Assembly: GCF_023283925.1 (NCBI RefSeq)
Contig: NZ_JAKIKX010000002.1
Span: forward strand, 310,001 to 374,000
Source of the DNA: Shewanella marisflavi
GTDB lineage: Bacteria > Pseudomonadota > Gammaproteobacteria > Enterobacterales > Shewanellaceae
DNA length: 64,000 nt
Direction: 5' to 3'
Position 1 is the first letter of the stretch. Every line of letters starts with the position of its first letter. The notes below the pieces were generated by a model, which did not search any database, was not told where the DNA came from, and saw only the letters and a list, made by a program, of their open reading frames with translations. Both the position numbers and the translations under genes were made by a program. Of this stretch, positions 9,731-20,338 are shown piece after piece.

Positions 9731-10820
9731 ACTCTTAGGCACATTCGCGCTCTCTTCAGTCCTCTTGCTGTCGACTCAATCTGCCGTTGCAAAAACAACC
9801 GCCGCATTAGATGCGATGGGCGTAAAACAAGCCATTCAGACGAACCTAGAAGATCACCTTTACCAACTGCCCCCCAGAGTACAGGGCCATTATGGCATCA
9901 GGCTCTATCGCATGACGGGTGATGAACAATACGCCAACGCCGCCTTGGTGGACCTTTACGCAGTGACAGAATCACAAGCCTTTTACGCCTGCCAACTGGA
10001 TAAGCCTGGATTTATTGAGAATGAAGCGCTGTCAGCGATTGATGTGCTGGGTAATGGCCCCAGAGCCAAAGCACGTAAGAAGGCGTTACAACCCTTCCCC
10101 GAATTTCTATTCTATACAGATGTATTACTGAGATTCTCGAGTCGTATCGATGAATTTGGCTTGCAGGGTCCTTGTCATGACAAACTAGTCAAAGCCCTTA
10201 AGTCAACAGATCTGAAGCGCGGTTTGACCGATAAAGCCATGATTGAGGCTTGGGCAGCGCAATTAGTCAACTATGTCTACTGGGCCAAGCAGCTGGGCGT
10301 GGGCGATTATGTGCAAGACTACAAGGCTGCCTTTAACCGTGTTTACCCTCAAAGTCGAGATGCCAAACTCACTAAGAAGCAGTTCCGCAACAAGATCTAC
10401 GGCATGACCCACTTTATCTTTGCCGCCAGTGAATATTACCAGCAGCCGGTAGATAGTAAGACCTTTGCCTGGATCTTGGATTACTTCGAGGCCAATATCG
10501 ACAGGATCCTCGCCGATGCCACCGACGATATCATCGCCGAAGTGGGAATTAGCTTCCATCTGGCGGGCATGTCCGACAATCCTGTTGTGAAAAAGACTCA
10601 GGCGCACATCATATCGGCCTTCGATCCTAAGGTGCAGACCATCCCCTCGCCGCGCGGCAATCCCGATCTTGCCTTGGGTGAGCATCGTAATGTCTTAGCT
10701 ATGATGCTGTTAGACTGGCCTGAAACCCTGTACCAAGGCCCCTATTTGCACCAACTTAAAGCGACCAAGAAATATATGCCTAAGTTAGTAACCATAAAAC
10801 CTAAACAGCCGCAAAAATAG
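9705..10820 (+). CDS. DUF3541-like exported protein
   Basis: The chosen ATG at 9705 follows an ideal ribosome-binding site, AAGGAGG at 9691-9697, which lies inside the end of the preceding gene. The 371-residue product has a signal peptide (MFNIAPYTKLLGTFALSSVLLLSTQSAVA) and a largely helical mature part. I recognise it as resembling the DUF3541 proteins of Shewanella and Vibrio, which have no known function. Helix-rich repeats with aromatic residues, for example RVQGHYGIRLYRMTGDE and MTHFIFAASEYYQQP, would fit an alpha-alpha toroid, but this is inference. The overlapping start with the M3-like gene suggests that the two exported proteins are made together. Confidence 0.75.
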   Translation: MFNIAPYTKLLGTFALSSVLLLSTQSAVAKTTAALDAMGVKQAIQTNLEDHLYQLPPRVQGHYGIRLYRMTGDEQYANAALVDLYAVTESQAFYACQLDKPGFIENEALSAIDVLGNGPRAKARKKALQPFPEFLFYTDVLLRFSSRIDEFGLQGPCHDKLVKALKSTDLKRGLTDKAMIEAWAAQLVNYVYWAKQLGVGDYVQDYKAAFNRVYPQSRDAKLTKKQFRNKIYGMTHFIFAASEYYQQPVDSKTFAWILDYFEANIDRILADATDDIIAEVGISFHLAGMSDNPVVKKTQAHIISAFDPKVQTIPSPRGNPDLALGEHRNVLAMMLLDWPETLYQGPYLHQLKATKKYMPKLVTIKPKQPQK

Positions 10821-10835
10821 CAAAGGGTAGCGAGC

Positions 10836-11726
10836 ATGAGTCAAGCCAAATCCACCTTTGAACAGTGGCGCATTCTCCAGGCTGTAGTCGATTACGGCGG
10901 TTATGCCCAGGCGGCAGAAAAGTTAAACAAGAGTCAGTCGTCGCTCAACCACGCCGTGGCAAAATTGCAAGCACAGCTGGGTGTTGCACTATTGGAAGTC
11001 AGAGGGCGCAAGGCTTATTTAACCGAAAGTGGTGAGGTTCTGCTTAGGCGCTCACGGCACATCACCCGATCTGTGACTGAGTTAGAGCAACTAGCCAATA
11101 ATCTGGAAAAAGGCTGGGAACCCAGCCTGCTCCTCTCCAGAGAGTTGATCTACCCAATGGAGCACCTTATCGATGCCCTGGCAGAATTTGAACCCCAGGG
11201 CCGAGGCACAAGGATCACTATATTGGATTCAGTGATCAGTGGCAGCGCCGAGTTAGTGGAATCGGAAAAGGTCGACATTGCCATCATAGGCGGCGCAGCG
11301 CCTAAAGGGTACCTCGCACAGCCTTTATGCCATGTGGACTTCTTTCTGGTCTGCCATCCCTCTCACCCGTTGGCGAGTATGGATATGCCCCTCGATGATC
11401 AGACCCTGGCAGAACAGTTACAGATAGTGATTAAAGATACCGGTCAGATCAGCCGCGGCGAAATGGGGTGGCTCAAAGCGGAGCGCCGCTGGACGGTTGC
11501 TAACTTTCATGAAGCCTTGGTGGTACTGGCAAAAGGCCTGGGATTCTGCTGGATCCCGAGTCATCTGGTCTGTGGCGCCATCGAGCAAGGTAAACTGACA
11601 CGGCTGGAACTTAAAGGCTCGACCCACAGACAAGTCCCCTTAAGTCTGGTGATCCCCAACCGCGATAAACAGGGACCAGCGTCCCAACTACTTGAGCAGC
11701 TTATCTTGAAAAATCACGCGATTTAA
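10836..11726 (+). CDS. LysR-family transcriptional regulator
   Basis: The 296-residue protein has the N-terminal winged helix-turn-helix of LysR regulators (VVDYGGYAQAAEKLNKSQSS, residues about 17-36) and a C-terminal type 2 periplasmic-binding-like effector domain from about residue 95. It starts 15 bases after the DUF3541-like gene with a GGGTAGCGAG ribosome-binding stretch, so it may be co-transcribed with that cluster and could regulate it. Its 3' end overlaps the convergent SprA-related gene by four bases. The effector is unknown. Confidence 0.88.
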   Translation: MSQAKSTFEQWRILQAVVDYGGYAQAAEKLNKSQSSLNHAVAKLQAQLGVALLEVRGRKAYLTESGEVLLRRSRHITRSVTELEQLANNLEKGWEPSLLLSRELIYPMEHLIDALAEFEPQGRGTRITILDSVISGSAELVESEKVDIAIIGGAAPKGYLAQPLCHVDFFLVCHPSHPLASMDMPLDDQTLAEQLQIVIKDTGQISRGEMGWLKAERRWTVANFHEALVVLAKGLGFCWIPSHLVCGAIEQGKLTRLELKGSTHRQVPLSLVIPNRDKQGPASQLLEQLILKNHAI

Positions 11727-13117
11727 AGGGAGAAAGCAAACGAAGATGGACTAGGCTGAGCCCCCTGATAACGGGCATTGAGGGCCGATTGGCTATAGAC
11801 TTCAGCCTTGTTTTCTAAGATTTGACGACTGATACGCTCAATAGTTTGTGAGGGCGCTCTATCATTATCCAATGCTGAGGGGGAATCGACTCTGCTGGCT
11901 GATATTTGGCCTTTATCATTCACCAGCCCTGCCACCTTGGGCGTTACAGGGTCAGGCAACTGACGCTGCTGCTCACTCTTACCCGCATCAATTAATGGCT
12001 GCATCTCTTTGGGTGTCATCACGCTCTGCTGACGCTCTTGAGCCAGTTCAGCTTTTGCCGCATTCATCTTGCGCAGCGCCTCGCTGGCTACACGAATATC
12101 CGCCATAGAGGGCGTCATAGGCGCCATAGCAGCGGCGTAAACCTGCTTCATCTTATTCAAGGTCGCTAGCGGATCACCTGGTACCGAGGAGATATCGATC
12201 GCCACCTCACCATCGACGGCGTAACGACGACCATCGCTTCCCTGCTCATATTTGAAACTCGGGCTGCGTGCAAAAGTACCGCCAACACTGGCATGAGCCT
12301 GCTCATGGGCTCTCACCTCAGCGTCACGTTTTGCCAGCGCCTGCAACTCGGCCTCCTGTGCCCTATCTAACTGCTCAGCATCAACCTCTTTGTCCTTAAA
12401 GGGATCATAGCCTTGCTGCTCGCGCGCATCTGTCTGACTAAAGACATTAGCTCCTGAACCTTGTTGCGCGGCTGGATCTCCGGCGGATTCGCCCGCATCC
12501 TCTTGTGCTGGATTAAAGATCGTTTCCACCTGATCTTTAGCAAAGATATTACCAATCCCATTGGCTTCACCTGTGTCTGCAGCGCTCGTTTCACTCGCAC
12601 CAGAGCCAGTGTTTATTCGCCCTTGGCTAGCAGCTGGATTAGCGGCGACTTGGCCAGGCGCGCGATTAATCAGTCCATTTACCCCTAGCGCCCCTTGAGA
12701 CAGGCTATAGCCACCGCGGCTTTGCTTGCTTACAAGACGATTGCTGTCGCTGATATTAACCAAGTTTTTAGTGGGCGATAGTTCTGTCTTAAGGGTCGCG
12801 GTTTGACCTGATAAACCCGCACTGGCAATACTCGGCGCGGTTGAGCCAGATGCAGACGTCACAGGAGATCGCGTGGCTAATGTTTGTAAGCCATGTGTTT
12901 GTGAGCCTTGTGTTTGCGGGGCTGGTGTTTGTGGGGCTAGCGTTTGTGGGGCTAGCGTTTGTGGAGCTAAATGTTGCGCAGTCAGTGTTTGCGCCGAAGA
13001 AACTGGCGTTACTGAAGTACTGACTGAAGGATTTGAACTGAAGCGCTGTCCAAGTGAAGACGGCGAAGCATTTAATCGCATCGCCGTTAGAGATGGCGCA
13101 GTCATGACGCCGGTCAT
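11723..13117 (-). CDS. SprA-related putative metalloprotease with low-complexity N terminus
   Basis: The 464-residue protein carries the SprA-related / CJM1_0395-type domain near residues 240-380. The zinc-peptidase-like motif HEQAH (His271, Glu272, His275) is followed by VGGTFARSPSFKYEQG, YAVDGEVAID and VPGDP, all typical of this family. The first 230 residues are low in complexity, rich in Ala, Gln, Ser and Thr, and include imperfect pentapeptide repeats of the type LAPQT (residues about 48-80). There is no obvious signal peptide. A small gene lies five bases upstream in the same direction. Proteolytic activity is not demonstrated for most members, so it is a prediction. Confidence 0.82.
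   Translation of the reverse strand: MTGVMTAPSLTAMRLNASPSSLGQRFSSNPSVSTSVTPVSSAQTLTAQHLAPQTLAPQTLAPQTPAPQTQGSQTHGLQTLATRSPVTSASGSTAPSIASAGLSGQTATLKTELSPTKNLVNISDSNRLVSKQSRGGYSLSQGALGVNGLINRAPGQVAANPAASQGRINTGSGASETSAADTGEANGIGNIFAKDQVETIFNPAQEDAGESAGDPAAQQGSGANVFSQTDAREQQGYDPFKDKEVDAEQLDRAQEAELQALAKRDAEVRAHEQAHASVGGTFARSPSFKYEQGSDGRRYAVDGEVAIDISSVPGDPLATLNKMKQVYAAAMAPMTPSMADIRVASEALRKMNAAKAELAQERQQSVMTPKEMQPLIDAGKSEQQRQLPDPVTPKVAGLVNDKGQISASRVDSPSALDNDRAPSQTIERISRQILENKAEVYSQSALNARYQGAQPSPSSFAFSL
12874..12975 (-). repeat. 15-bp tandem repeats encoding LAPQT-type pentapeptides
   Basis: On the plus strand units close to gtttgtggggctagc recur with a 15-base period. In the minus-strand gene they encode the pentapeptides LAPQT, LAPQT, LAPQT and PAPQT and degenerate copies on either side. 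In-frame repeats such as these can change number by slippage without a frameshift. Confidence 0.75.
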
Positions 13118-13121
13118 GGGG

Positions 13122-13391
13122 TTACACCTTAATGTCTATCACTGTACCCAGGGTTTCGTTTGCTGTTTCGAGTACTTCTACCGCAGCTTCCCCTTGGTTT
13201 TTCGACTCGATGGCTGACACTAAAGCCCCGGTTTTATCGGTCGCACTAACGGGATTGGTTGTTTCTGTCGAACCCGCCTCACTCGTTTGAGGCTGACTGG
13301 GTTTTGCCACATCAACCGTTGCCTGCGTCAGGCCTGATTGCGCACCTTTTAAGCCCGCTAACCCGGATGAAAAACTTGATGGTATTTCCAT
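13122..13391 (-). CDS. Small conserved-looking protein with flagellar rod-like ends
   Basis: This 89-residue protein has no signal peptide. Its N terminus (SSGLAGLKGAQSGLTQATVDVAK) and C terminus (VEVLETANETLGTVIDIKV) resemble the amphipathic terminal helices of flagellar rod and hook proteins, with a Ser, Thr and Pro-rich linker between. Full rod proteins are longer, and no flagellar gene is nearby, so a structural role is only a suggestion. It is five bases upstream of the SprA-related gene on the same strand, which supports a shared transcript. Confidence 0.6.
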   Translation of the reverse strand: MEIPSSFSSGLAGLKGAQSGLTQATVDVAKPSQPQTSEAGSTETTNPVSATDKTGALVSAIESKNQGEAAVEVLETANETLGTVIDIKV

Positions 13392-13439
13392 AATCTAACG
13401 CCTCTTTAGGCAAGTCACAGTTATGGCTAATTATTAACC

Positions 13440-13467
13440 AAAAGCCTGTGAATGTACAGGCTTTCAC
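13440..13467 (-). terminator. Hairpin downstream of thiH
   Basis: A stem AAAGCCTGT / ACAGGCTTT with a six-base loop lies 28 bases past the thiH stop. In minus-strand reading it is followed by a short T-rich run, so it probably ends the thi operon. Confidence 0.6.
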
Positions 13468-13494
13468 GCCCGGGTAGTTATCTGTTTGAATTGA

Positions 13495-14616
13495 TTAGCT
13501 TGCCCCTATCCAGTTGGCTTCCCAATCTTTCCATACCGGAGTAAAGCCCCGCTGCCTAAGGACCTTGACCACCTCGGCTGCACTGCGCTCATCACTGATC
13601 TCAAACTGATCCAATTGAGCATCAGGATTTACATAGCCGCCAGGCTCGGTGCGGCTTCCGGCGCTCATCTGAGTGATCCCAAGGCCAAGCAGATTATCGC
13701 GTAACTTAGGTGTCTCTCGGGTGGAGAGGCTGATCTCCAACTGCTCATTAAACAGTCTGAAGGCGCAAATTAGCTGTACTAATCCCCGATCAGACAGTTG
13801 CACCTTAGGCGTAATCCCCCCGACACAGGGCCTTAACCTCGGCAGTGAAATACTGTAGCGACTGCGCCAGAACCGCCGCTCGAGATAATCGAGATGGTGC
13901 CCCATCAACAGCGCGTCCATACGCCAATCATCCAAGCCTAAGAGGACCCCAAGCCCTATCTTATCCACGCCGGCTTGGGCGATACGCTCAGGTGATGCTA
14001 AACGATAGCCATAGTCTTGCTTATTGCCCCTCAGGTGATGTTTCTGGTAGGTGGTGGGGTCATAGGTCTCCTGATACAACATAACAGCATCCAACCCTCT
14101 TGCCACCAGTGCGTCGTAAGCCTTTGTGCTCAAGGGCTGCACCTCCATGGCCACATGACTAAACTGCGCCTTTACCTGTGGCAGCACGGACGAAAAATAG
14201 TCCAGCCCCACCTTAGTCTCATGCTCGCCGGAGACTAAGAGAATCGAGTCGAATCCCTGAGGCTTGATCACCGCCATTTCGGCGGCTAGCTCCTCCGCGC
14301 TCAATACCTTGCGCTTAAGCTTGTTACTCATGGTAAAACCACAATAATCGCACTCATTGGCACAGAGATTAGACAGATACAGGGGCAGATAGAGACCTAT
14401 GTTGTGACCAAAACGCCGTCGGGTCAAAGCCGCAGCTCGCTGAGCCATCGGCTCAATATAAGCTTCGGCAGCCGGAGAAAGTAGCGCCAACAGATGATCA
14501 AGATTGCCCTGCTCCCCCGCAATTGCCGCTTCAACCTGGGCAGGTGTGGTCGAATACAGCCTTAACTTCAAGGTCTCTCTGGAAAGCTTAGCTAGCTGCT
14601 GAATAAAACTCATCAA
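13495..14616 (-). CDS. thiH: 2-iminoacetate synthase ThiH
   Basis: The 373-residue protein is a full-length radical SAM enzyme. It cleaves tyrosine to give 2-iminoacetate (dehydroglycine) for the thiazole moiety of thiamine. The cluster-binding motif is [10 protein letters not shown] (CxxxCxxC) near residue 85, and [15 protein letters not shown] and [11 protein letters not shown] are family blocks. It is the last gene of the thi operon and its start overlaps the stop of thiG by four bases. The use of ThiH rather than the oxidase ThiO fits a facultatively anaerobic organism. Confidence 0.95.
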   Translation of the reverse strand: MMSFIQQLAKLSRETLKLRLYSTTPAQVEAAIAGEQGNLDHLLALLSPAAEAYIEPMAQRAAALTRRRFGHNIGLYLPLYLSNLCANECDYCGFTMSNKLKRKVLSAEELAAEMAVIKPQGFDSILLVSGEHETKVGLDYFSSVLPQVKAQFSHVAMEVQPLSTKAYDALVARGLDAVMLYQETYDPTTYQKHHLRGNKQDYGYRLASPERIAQAGVDKIGLGVLLGLDDWRMDALLMGHHLDYLERRFWRSRYSISLPRLRPCVGGITPKVQLSDRGLVQLICAFRLFNEQLEISLSTRETPKLRDNLLGLGITQMSAGSRTEPGGYVNPDAQLDQFEISDERSAAEVVKVLRQRGFTPVWKDWEANWIGAS

Positions 14617-15392
14617 TCAGACTCCGCTAAAAATCCAGTCAGCGACTGCTGTGGGCTGGTGCCTATCGCCCTGGCGTGTACCTCGGCCAGTCCTGCTTCA
14701 TAAGCCTTACGCCCAGTCGCAACCGCCTCGGCAAAACAAAGCGCCATTTTTACAGGATCCCGACTGGCAGCAATCGCCGTATTGACCAGTACGGCACTTG
14801 CCCCCATCTCCATCGCTGCCATGGCCTGTGAAGGGGTTCCTATTCCCGCATCCACCACTACGGGGACATTGGCCTGCTCTATGATGATCTTCAAAAAAGT
14901 AGCGGTTGCGAGTCCCTGATTAGAACCAATGGGGCTGCCTAAAGGCATCACAGCGGCGCAGCCCACCTCTTCCAATGCTCGGCACAACACGGGATCGGCA
15001 TGCACATAGGGTAAAACCGTAAAACCGTGTTCACACAACACCTTAGCGGCATTAAAGGTTTCAATAGGATCGGGCATCAGGTATTTGGGATCGGGATGGA
15101 TCTCAAGTTTCACCCAAGAGGTCCCCAGCACTTCCCGCGCCAACTCGGCGGCAAAAATTGCCTCCTTGGCATTGCGGGCACCAGAAGTATTGGGTAGCAA
15201 CTTAACACCACTTTGCCGCAGGGGAGCAAGAATATCGTCAAAGCCACCTTTAATATCGACACGTTTCATTGCCAAGGTCACCAGTTGCGAGCTACTGGCA
15301 GCCAAGGCCGCGAGCATCTGATTAGCAGAGGAAAACTTGCCCGTGCCAGTGAATAAACGCGATGAGAACTGAGTATCGCCTAGGGTTAACAT
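14613..15392 (-). CDS. thiG: Thiazole synthase ThiG
   Basis: The 259-residue TIM-barrel enzyme forms thiazole phosphate carboxylate from deoxyxylulose 5-phosphate, iminoacetate and ThiS thiocarboxylate. Family features are [12 protein letters not shown] at the N terminus, the Schiff-base Lys in [10 protein letters not shown] near residue 95, [13 protein letters not shown] and [12 protein letters not shown]. It lies one base after thiS and overlaps thiH, so these genes are translationally linked. Confidence 0.96.
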   Translation of the reverse strand: MLTLGDTQFSSRLFTGTGKFSSANQMLAALAASSSQLVTLAMKRVDIKGGFDDILAPLRQSGVKLLPNTSGARNAKEAIFAAELAREVLGTSWVKLEIHPDPKYLMPDPIETFNAAKVLCEHGFTVLPYVHADPVLCRALEEVGCAAVMPLGSPIGSNQGLATATFLKIIIEQANVPVVVDAGIGTPSQAMAAMEMGASAVLVNTAIAASRDPVKMALCFAEAVATGRKAYEAGLAEVHARAIGTSPQQSLTGFLAESD

Positions 15393-15393
15393 A

Positions 15394-15603
15394 TTATCCT
15401 CCTGCCACTACACCAAAAATTTCAACCACATCATCTGCTTCACACTCAGTCACAGCCCACTGTGACTTAGGTACTAGCTCACCGCCGCGCACTAATGCCA
15501 CGCTGTCCAAATTGATCGATTGCGCCATTAACATTGCCTGCAAGCTGGTCCCTGTTGGCAGCGTTACCGGCAGGCCGTTGACACTTATTCTGATCTCACT
15601 CAT
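15394..15603 (-). CDS. thiS: Sulfur carrier protein ThiS
   Basis: This 69-residue ubiquitin-fold protein ends in the diagnostic Gly-Gly (VVAGG). ThiF adenylates that terminus, and it is then converted into a thiocarboxylate that donates sulfur to the thiazole. It sits directly between thiF and thiG with no gap, which is the usual operon position. Length and the [10 protein letters not shown] start are normal for the family. Confidence 0.94.
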   Translation of the reverse strand: MSEIRISVNGLPVTLPTGTSLQAMLMAQSINLDSVALVRGGELVPKSQWAVTECEADDVVEIFGVVAGG

Positions 15604-16374
15604 CTATCTCTCCTTTGCCATGTCGGCGCACACAGGGCAGTGAGGATCGCGCCGTAATCTCACCTTGTGCATCTCTGCCATTAGGCCGTTATATCGCTGC
15701 ATTTCCCCTAGCCCACCCAGTTCCATGATCAGCTTAAGGGCCAGTAGCGCCTGCATCGATGCCATAGTGCCGACCATAGGCCCCAGCACACCAAGGGTTG
15801 AGCAGTTTTCACTGACTCTTAGTTCGGCGGGAAAAACACAGTGATAGCAGCCCGCCTCAGGCGCCCTTGATAAATCGAAGGCCATCAACTGACCACTGAA
15901 ATGCGCAGCAGAGCCCACGACATTGGGCAGATTGGCTGCTACGCACGCAGCGTTTACACAGTGGCGGGTGGCAAAGTTATCACTGCAATCCAGTACCAGA
16001 TCTACATCACCGAAAAGCGCCCTGGCGTTTTGCCCATTAAGGCGCTCAGTCTTGGCTGTTATCTGGCAAACATCAGCATTGTAATGACCTGAGCGCAGTT
16101 TTTGCTGAGCCACCAAGGCTTTGTACTTGCCGCAATCATCAAGGGAAAACAGTAACTGCCGCGGCAAGTTACTCAGCTCAACCTTGTCGTCATCGATGAG
16201 CGTCAGCCCACCAATGCCGGCCGCGCTCAGATACTGGGCGCAAAGCTGACCTAAACCACCTACCCCGACAATCGCTACGCGAGCTGCCATCAGGCGTTGC
16301 TGGCCGGCTTCGCCCACTTCCGGCAATAAGATCTGCCGAGAAAACTGGATAAATTGTTGATCAGCTAGCGGCAT
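15604..16374 (-). CDS. thiF: ThiS adenylyltransferase ThiF
   Basis: The E1-like enzyme adenylates the ThiS C terminus. The nucleotide-binding motif is VGVGGLGQLCAQYLSAAGIG, followed by LTLIDDDKVELSNLPRQ. A CYHC pair and a C-terminal CPVC pair are the likely zinc ligands. I chose ATG 16374 because GGGAG lies seven bases upstream and the product then begins MPLADQQFIQFSRQ as in homologs; longer starts at 16380 and 16413 exist. The start lies within the end of thiDE (overlap about 14 bases). The product is 256 residues. Confidence 0.93.
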   Translation of the reverse strand: MPLADQQFIQFSRQILLPEVGEAGQQRLMAARVAIVGVGGLGQLCAQYLSAAGIGGLTLIDDDKVELSNLPRQLLFSLDDCGKYKALVAQQKLRSGHYNADVCQITAKTERLNGQNARALFGDVDLVLDCSDNFATRHCVNAACVAANLPNVVGSAAHFSGQLMAFDLSRAPEAGCYHCVFPAELRVSENCSTLGVLGPMVGTMASMQALLALKLIMELGGLGEMQRYNGLMAEMHKVRLRRDPHCPVCADMAKER

Positions 16375-17968
16375 CACCATTCTCCCAAAGGCTGAGCAAC
16401 TCAAGATAGGCATCGCCTGGCGATGCAGCCTGGGTTACCGCCCTGACAAGCGCCACGGCGTCGACACCTGTCGCTTTAACGGCTTCGAGTCGCGATTTAT
16501 CTATGCCGCCAATCGCCACCCGCGGACATCCAGGATCAAAAAGAGCCACCAGATGCTTGAGGTTCTCTAGCCCCTGTGCCTTTGACGGCATTGACTTGGT
16601 AGGAGTTGGGAAGATATGCCCTAGAGCGATATAAGATGGCTTGAGTTGGCACGCCAGCGCCATCTCAAATACCCCGTGACTCGAGAGCCCAAGCGCCATC
16701 CCCGCGTTGGCAATTGCCTCAAGATCGGCATCAAACAGATCTTCCTGACCCAGATGGACGCCAAATGCGCCGTGTTTTACGGCCAATTGCCAATGGTCAT
16801 TGATAAAGAGCTGAGCGCCATACTCTCTCCCAAGATCAATGGCATCAACTATCTGACGCTCTAACTCATCTGTGGTGCTCACCTGTTTTATCCTAAGCTG
16901 CACCGTGCTGGCACCTGCTGCCAGCACCTGTGATAGGGTCTTAACATCACCTACCACGGGATAGATACCTATCGGCTGGGTTAACGCAGGAAAGCTAAGC
17001 GCAAGGCCATGAGGAGAATGGTGTGAAATATGCCTTAGAAAATCAGGCCCCTTGTAGTTTTCTGCATCGATTAAGCTTATCTTAGCGAGGCTTTTCAACC
17101 CCTTAGGCCAGCCACAACGCTCTAGTGGCCCCGAGCCTGCGCCTACCGGGCTAGCCGCCGCTATCCCTTGACCAACATAGGCTTTAGCCAGTAAGACCGC
17201 ATCATGCAACACCAAGCCATGAGCGAGTAAGCTCGCAATTGCCGATGAGAGCGTGCAGCCGCTACCGTGGTGGTTTGGGTTATCACTTCGCTCGCTACTA
17301 AGGCGAAATCCCCTATGCTGATGCAAAGCTGAGGTATGAGGTACCCGATGGCAGACAAAGTGATCCTCGGCGTACTGCGCTTGCCAAAAGGTCCCCTTAT
17401 CGCCCCCGGTTATCAAGAGGTTACAGCCCAGATAACGGGCTAAATTCTGCGCCTTAGCAGAGATCCCTTCACTATCATTACCCACTAACGCCGACAGTGC
17501 CTCAAACTCATGGCCATTGGGAGTCATCAGGGTAAGTAGCTGCCTGAACGGGGAAAAATCCAGTCCCTTATCAGCCTCAGCACTGACTAGCGTGTCTCCA
17601 CAGGAAGCGACCATCACAGGATCTAGTATGATAGGGACCTGATAACCAGTGACCTTGGCGTGTGATGTAAAATGCGTCGCCAGCCAATCAGCAAGCAGAT
17701 CAATCTGACGCTGATTCGCCAGCAAGCCAATTTTTATCGCCTTTGGCGGCAGGTCAACCAGCAAGGTGTTGAGTTGATTGAGCAGCAAGGCATCGTTGAC
17801 CTGCTCAACACCATTGACCGCTACCGAATTTTGCGCGGTCACACAGGTGATCACGCTGCAGCCATGGCCGCCGAGATCCGCTATGGTTGCCAGATCCGCT
17901 TGAATCCCGGCGCCGCCACCGCTGTCCGAACCGGCTATGGTCCAGACGATAGGTTTAACACTGCCCAT
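16361..17968 (-). CDS. thiDE: Fused HMP(-P) kinase ThiD and thiamine-phosphate synthase ThiE
   Basis: The 535-residue protein joins two thiamine enzymes. Residues about 5-285 are ThiD: IAGSDSGGGAGIQADL, ILDPVMVASCGD and HGSGCTLSSAIASLLA are its substrate and ATP sites. Residues about 325-530 are ThiE: YPVVGDVKTL, STVQLRIKQV, LFINDHW, GVHLGQEDL and ALGHIFPT are present. The kinase phosphorylates hydroxymethylpyrimidine twice, and the synthase couples HMP-PP with thiazole phosphate to give thiamine phosphate. The fusion is intact, with no frameshift, and takes the place of a separate thiE between thiC (two bases upstream) and thiF. A linker of about 40 residues joins the halves. Confidence 0.95.
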   Translation of the reverse strand: MGSVKPIVWTIAGSDSGGGAGIQADLATIADLGGHGCSVITCVTAQNSVAVNGVEQVNDALLLNQLNTLLVDLPPKAIKIGLLANQRQIDLLADWLATHFTSHAKVTGYQVPIILDPVMVASCGDTLVSAEADKGLDFSPFRQLLTLMTPNGHEFEALSALVGNDSEGISAKAQNLARYLGCNLLITGGDKGTFWQAQYAEDHFVCHRVPHTSALHQHRGFRLSSERSDNPNHHGSGCTLSSAIASLLAHGLVLHDAVLLAKAYVGQGIAAASPVGAGSGPLERCGWPKGLKSLAKISLIDAENYKGPDFLRHISHHSPHGLALSFPALTQPIGIYPVVGDVKTLSQVLAAGASTVQLRIKQVSTTDELERQIVDAIDLGREYGAQLFINDHWQLAVKHGAFGVHLGQEDLFDADLEAIANAGMALGLSSHGVFEMALACQLKPSYIALGHIFPTPTKSMPSKAQGLENLKHLVALFDPGCPRVAIGGIDKSRLEAVKATGVDAVALVRAVTQAASPGDAYLELLSLWENGDAAS

Positions 17969-17970
17969 GG

Positions 17971-20064
<2,094 letters not shown>

Positions 20065-20105
20065 TTATCGCCTACAAAATAGCCTTTACCAAGGTCATAT
20101 TATGC

Positions 20106-20193
20106 TTGTTTCCTTCGCAGGGACTAACCTGATCAGGTTCAACGGATCCCGAATTAACGGTCTCAGCCTAATGGCACTCCGACAAGAGGTGCC
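20106..20193 (-). promoter_or_regulatory. TPP riboswitch (THI element)
   Basis: In minus-strand reading the segment opens with GGCACCTCTTGTCGGAGTGCC (P1 and P2 region), contains the invariant CTGAGA, and then GTTGAACCTGATCAGG with TAGTCCCTGCGAAGGAA, the conserved pyrophosphate- and pyrimidine-sensing parts of the TPP aptamer. It lies about 170 bases before the thiC ATG. It is expected to repress the thi operon when thiamine pyrophosphate is plentiful. The expression platform is not obvious: no strong terminator stands between the aptamer and thiC, so control of translation is possible. Confidence 0.93.
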
Positions 20194-20194
20194 C

Positions 20195-20224
20195 AGTATA
20201 GACCTAAGCCTTAGCGATAAACAA
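20195..20224 (-). promoter_or_regulatory. Candidate promoter of the thi operon
   Basis: In minus-strand reading TTGTTT (20219-20224) and TATACT (20195-20200) are 18 bases apart, immediately upstream of the aptamer, so transcription would begin just before or at the riboswitch. Confidence 0.5.
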
Positions 20225-20338
20225 GCCCTTAACATATTAGGTTGGAAGCAAATAAATCAAACGAAATAAATCAATATAAACAGCAATATAAAATATAAAC
20301 GCTCGCTAAAATTGATTTTAGAGTGAAAATAAATCATC

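Noticed and set aside
12873..13217. Plus-strand frame encoding a Cys-rich repeat protein resembling a metallothionein (CGASVCGASVCGA type)
   Set aside because: It is the antisense reading of the LAPQT repeats in the SprA-related gene; the repeat explains the Cys pattern, and the frame has no support apart from that.
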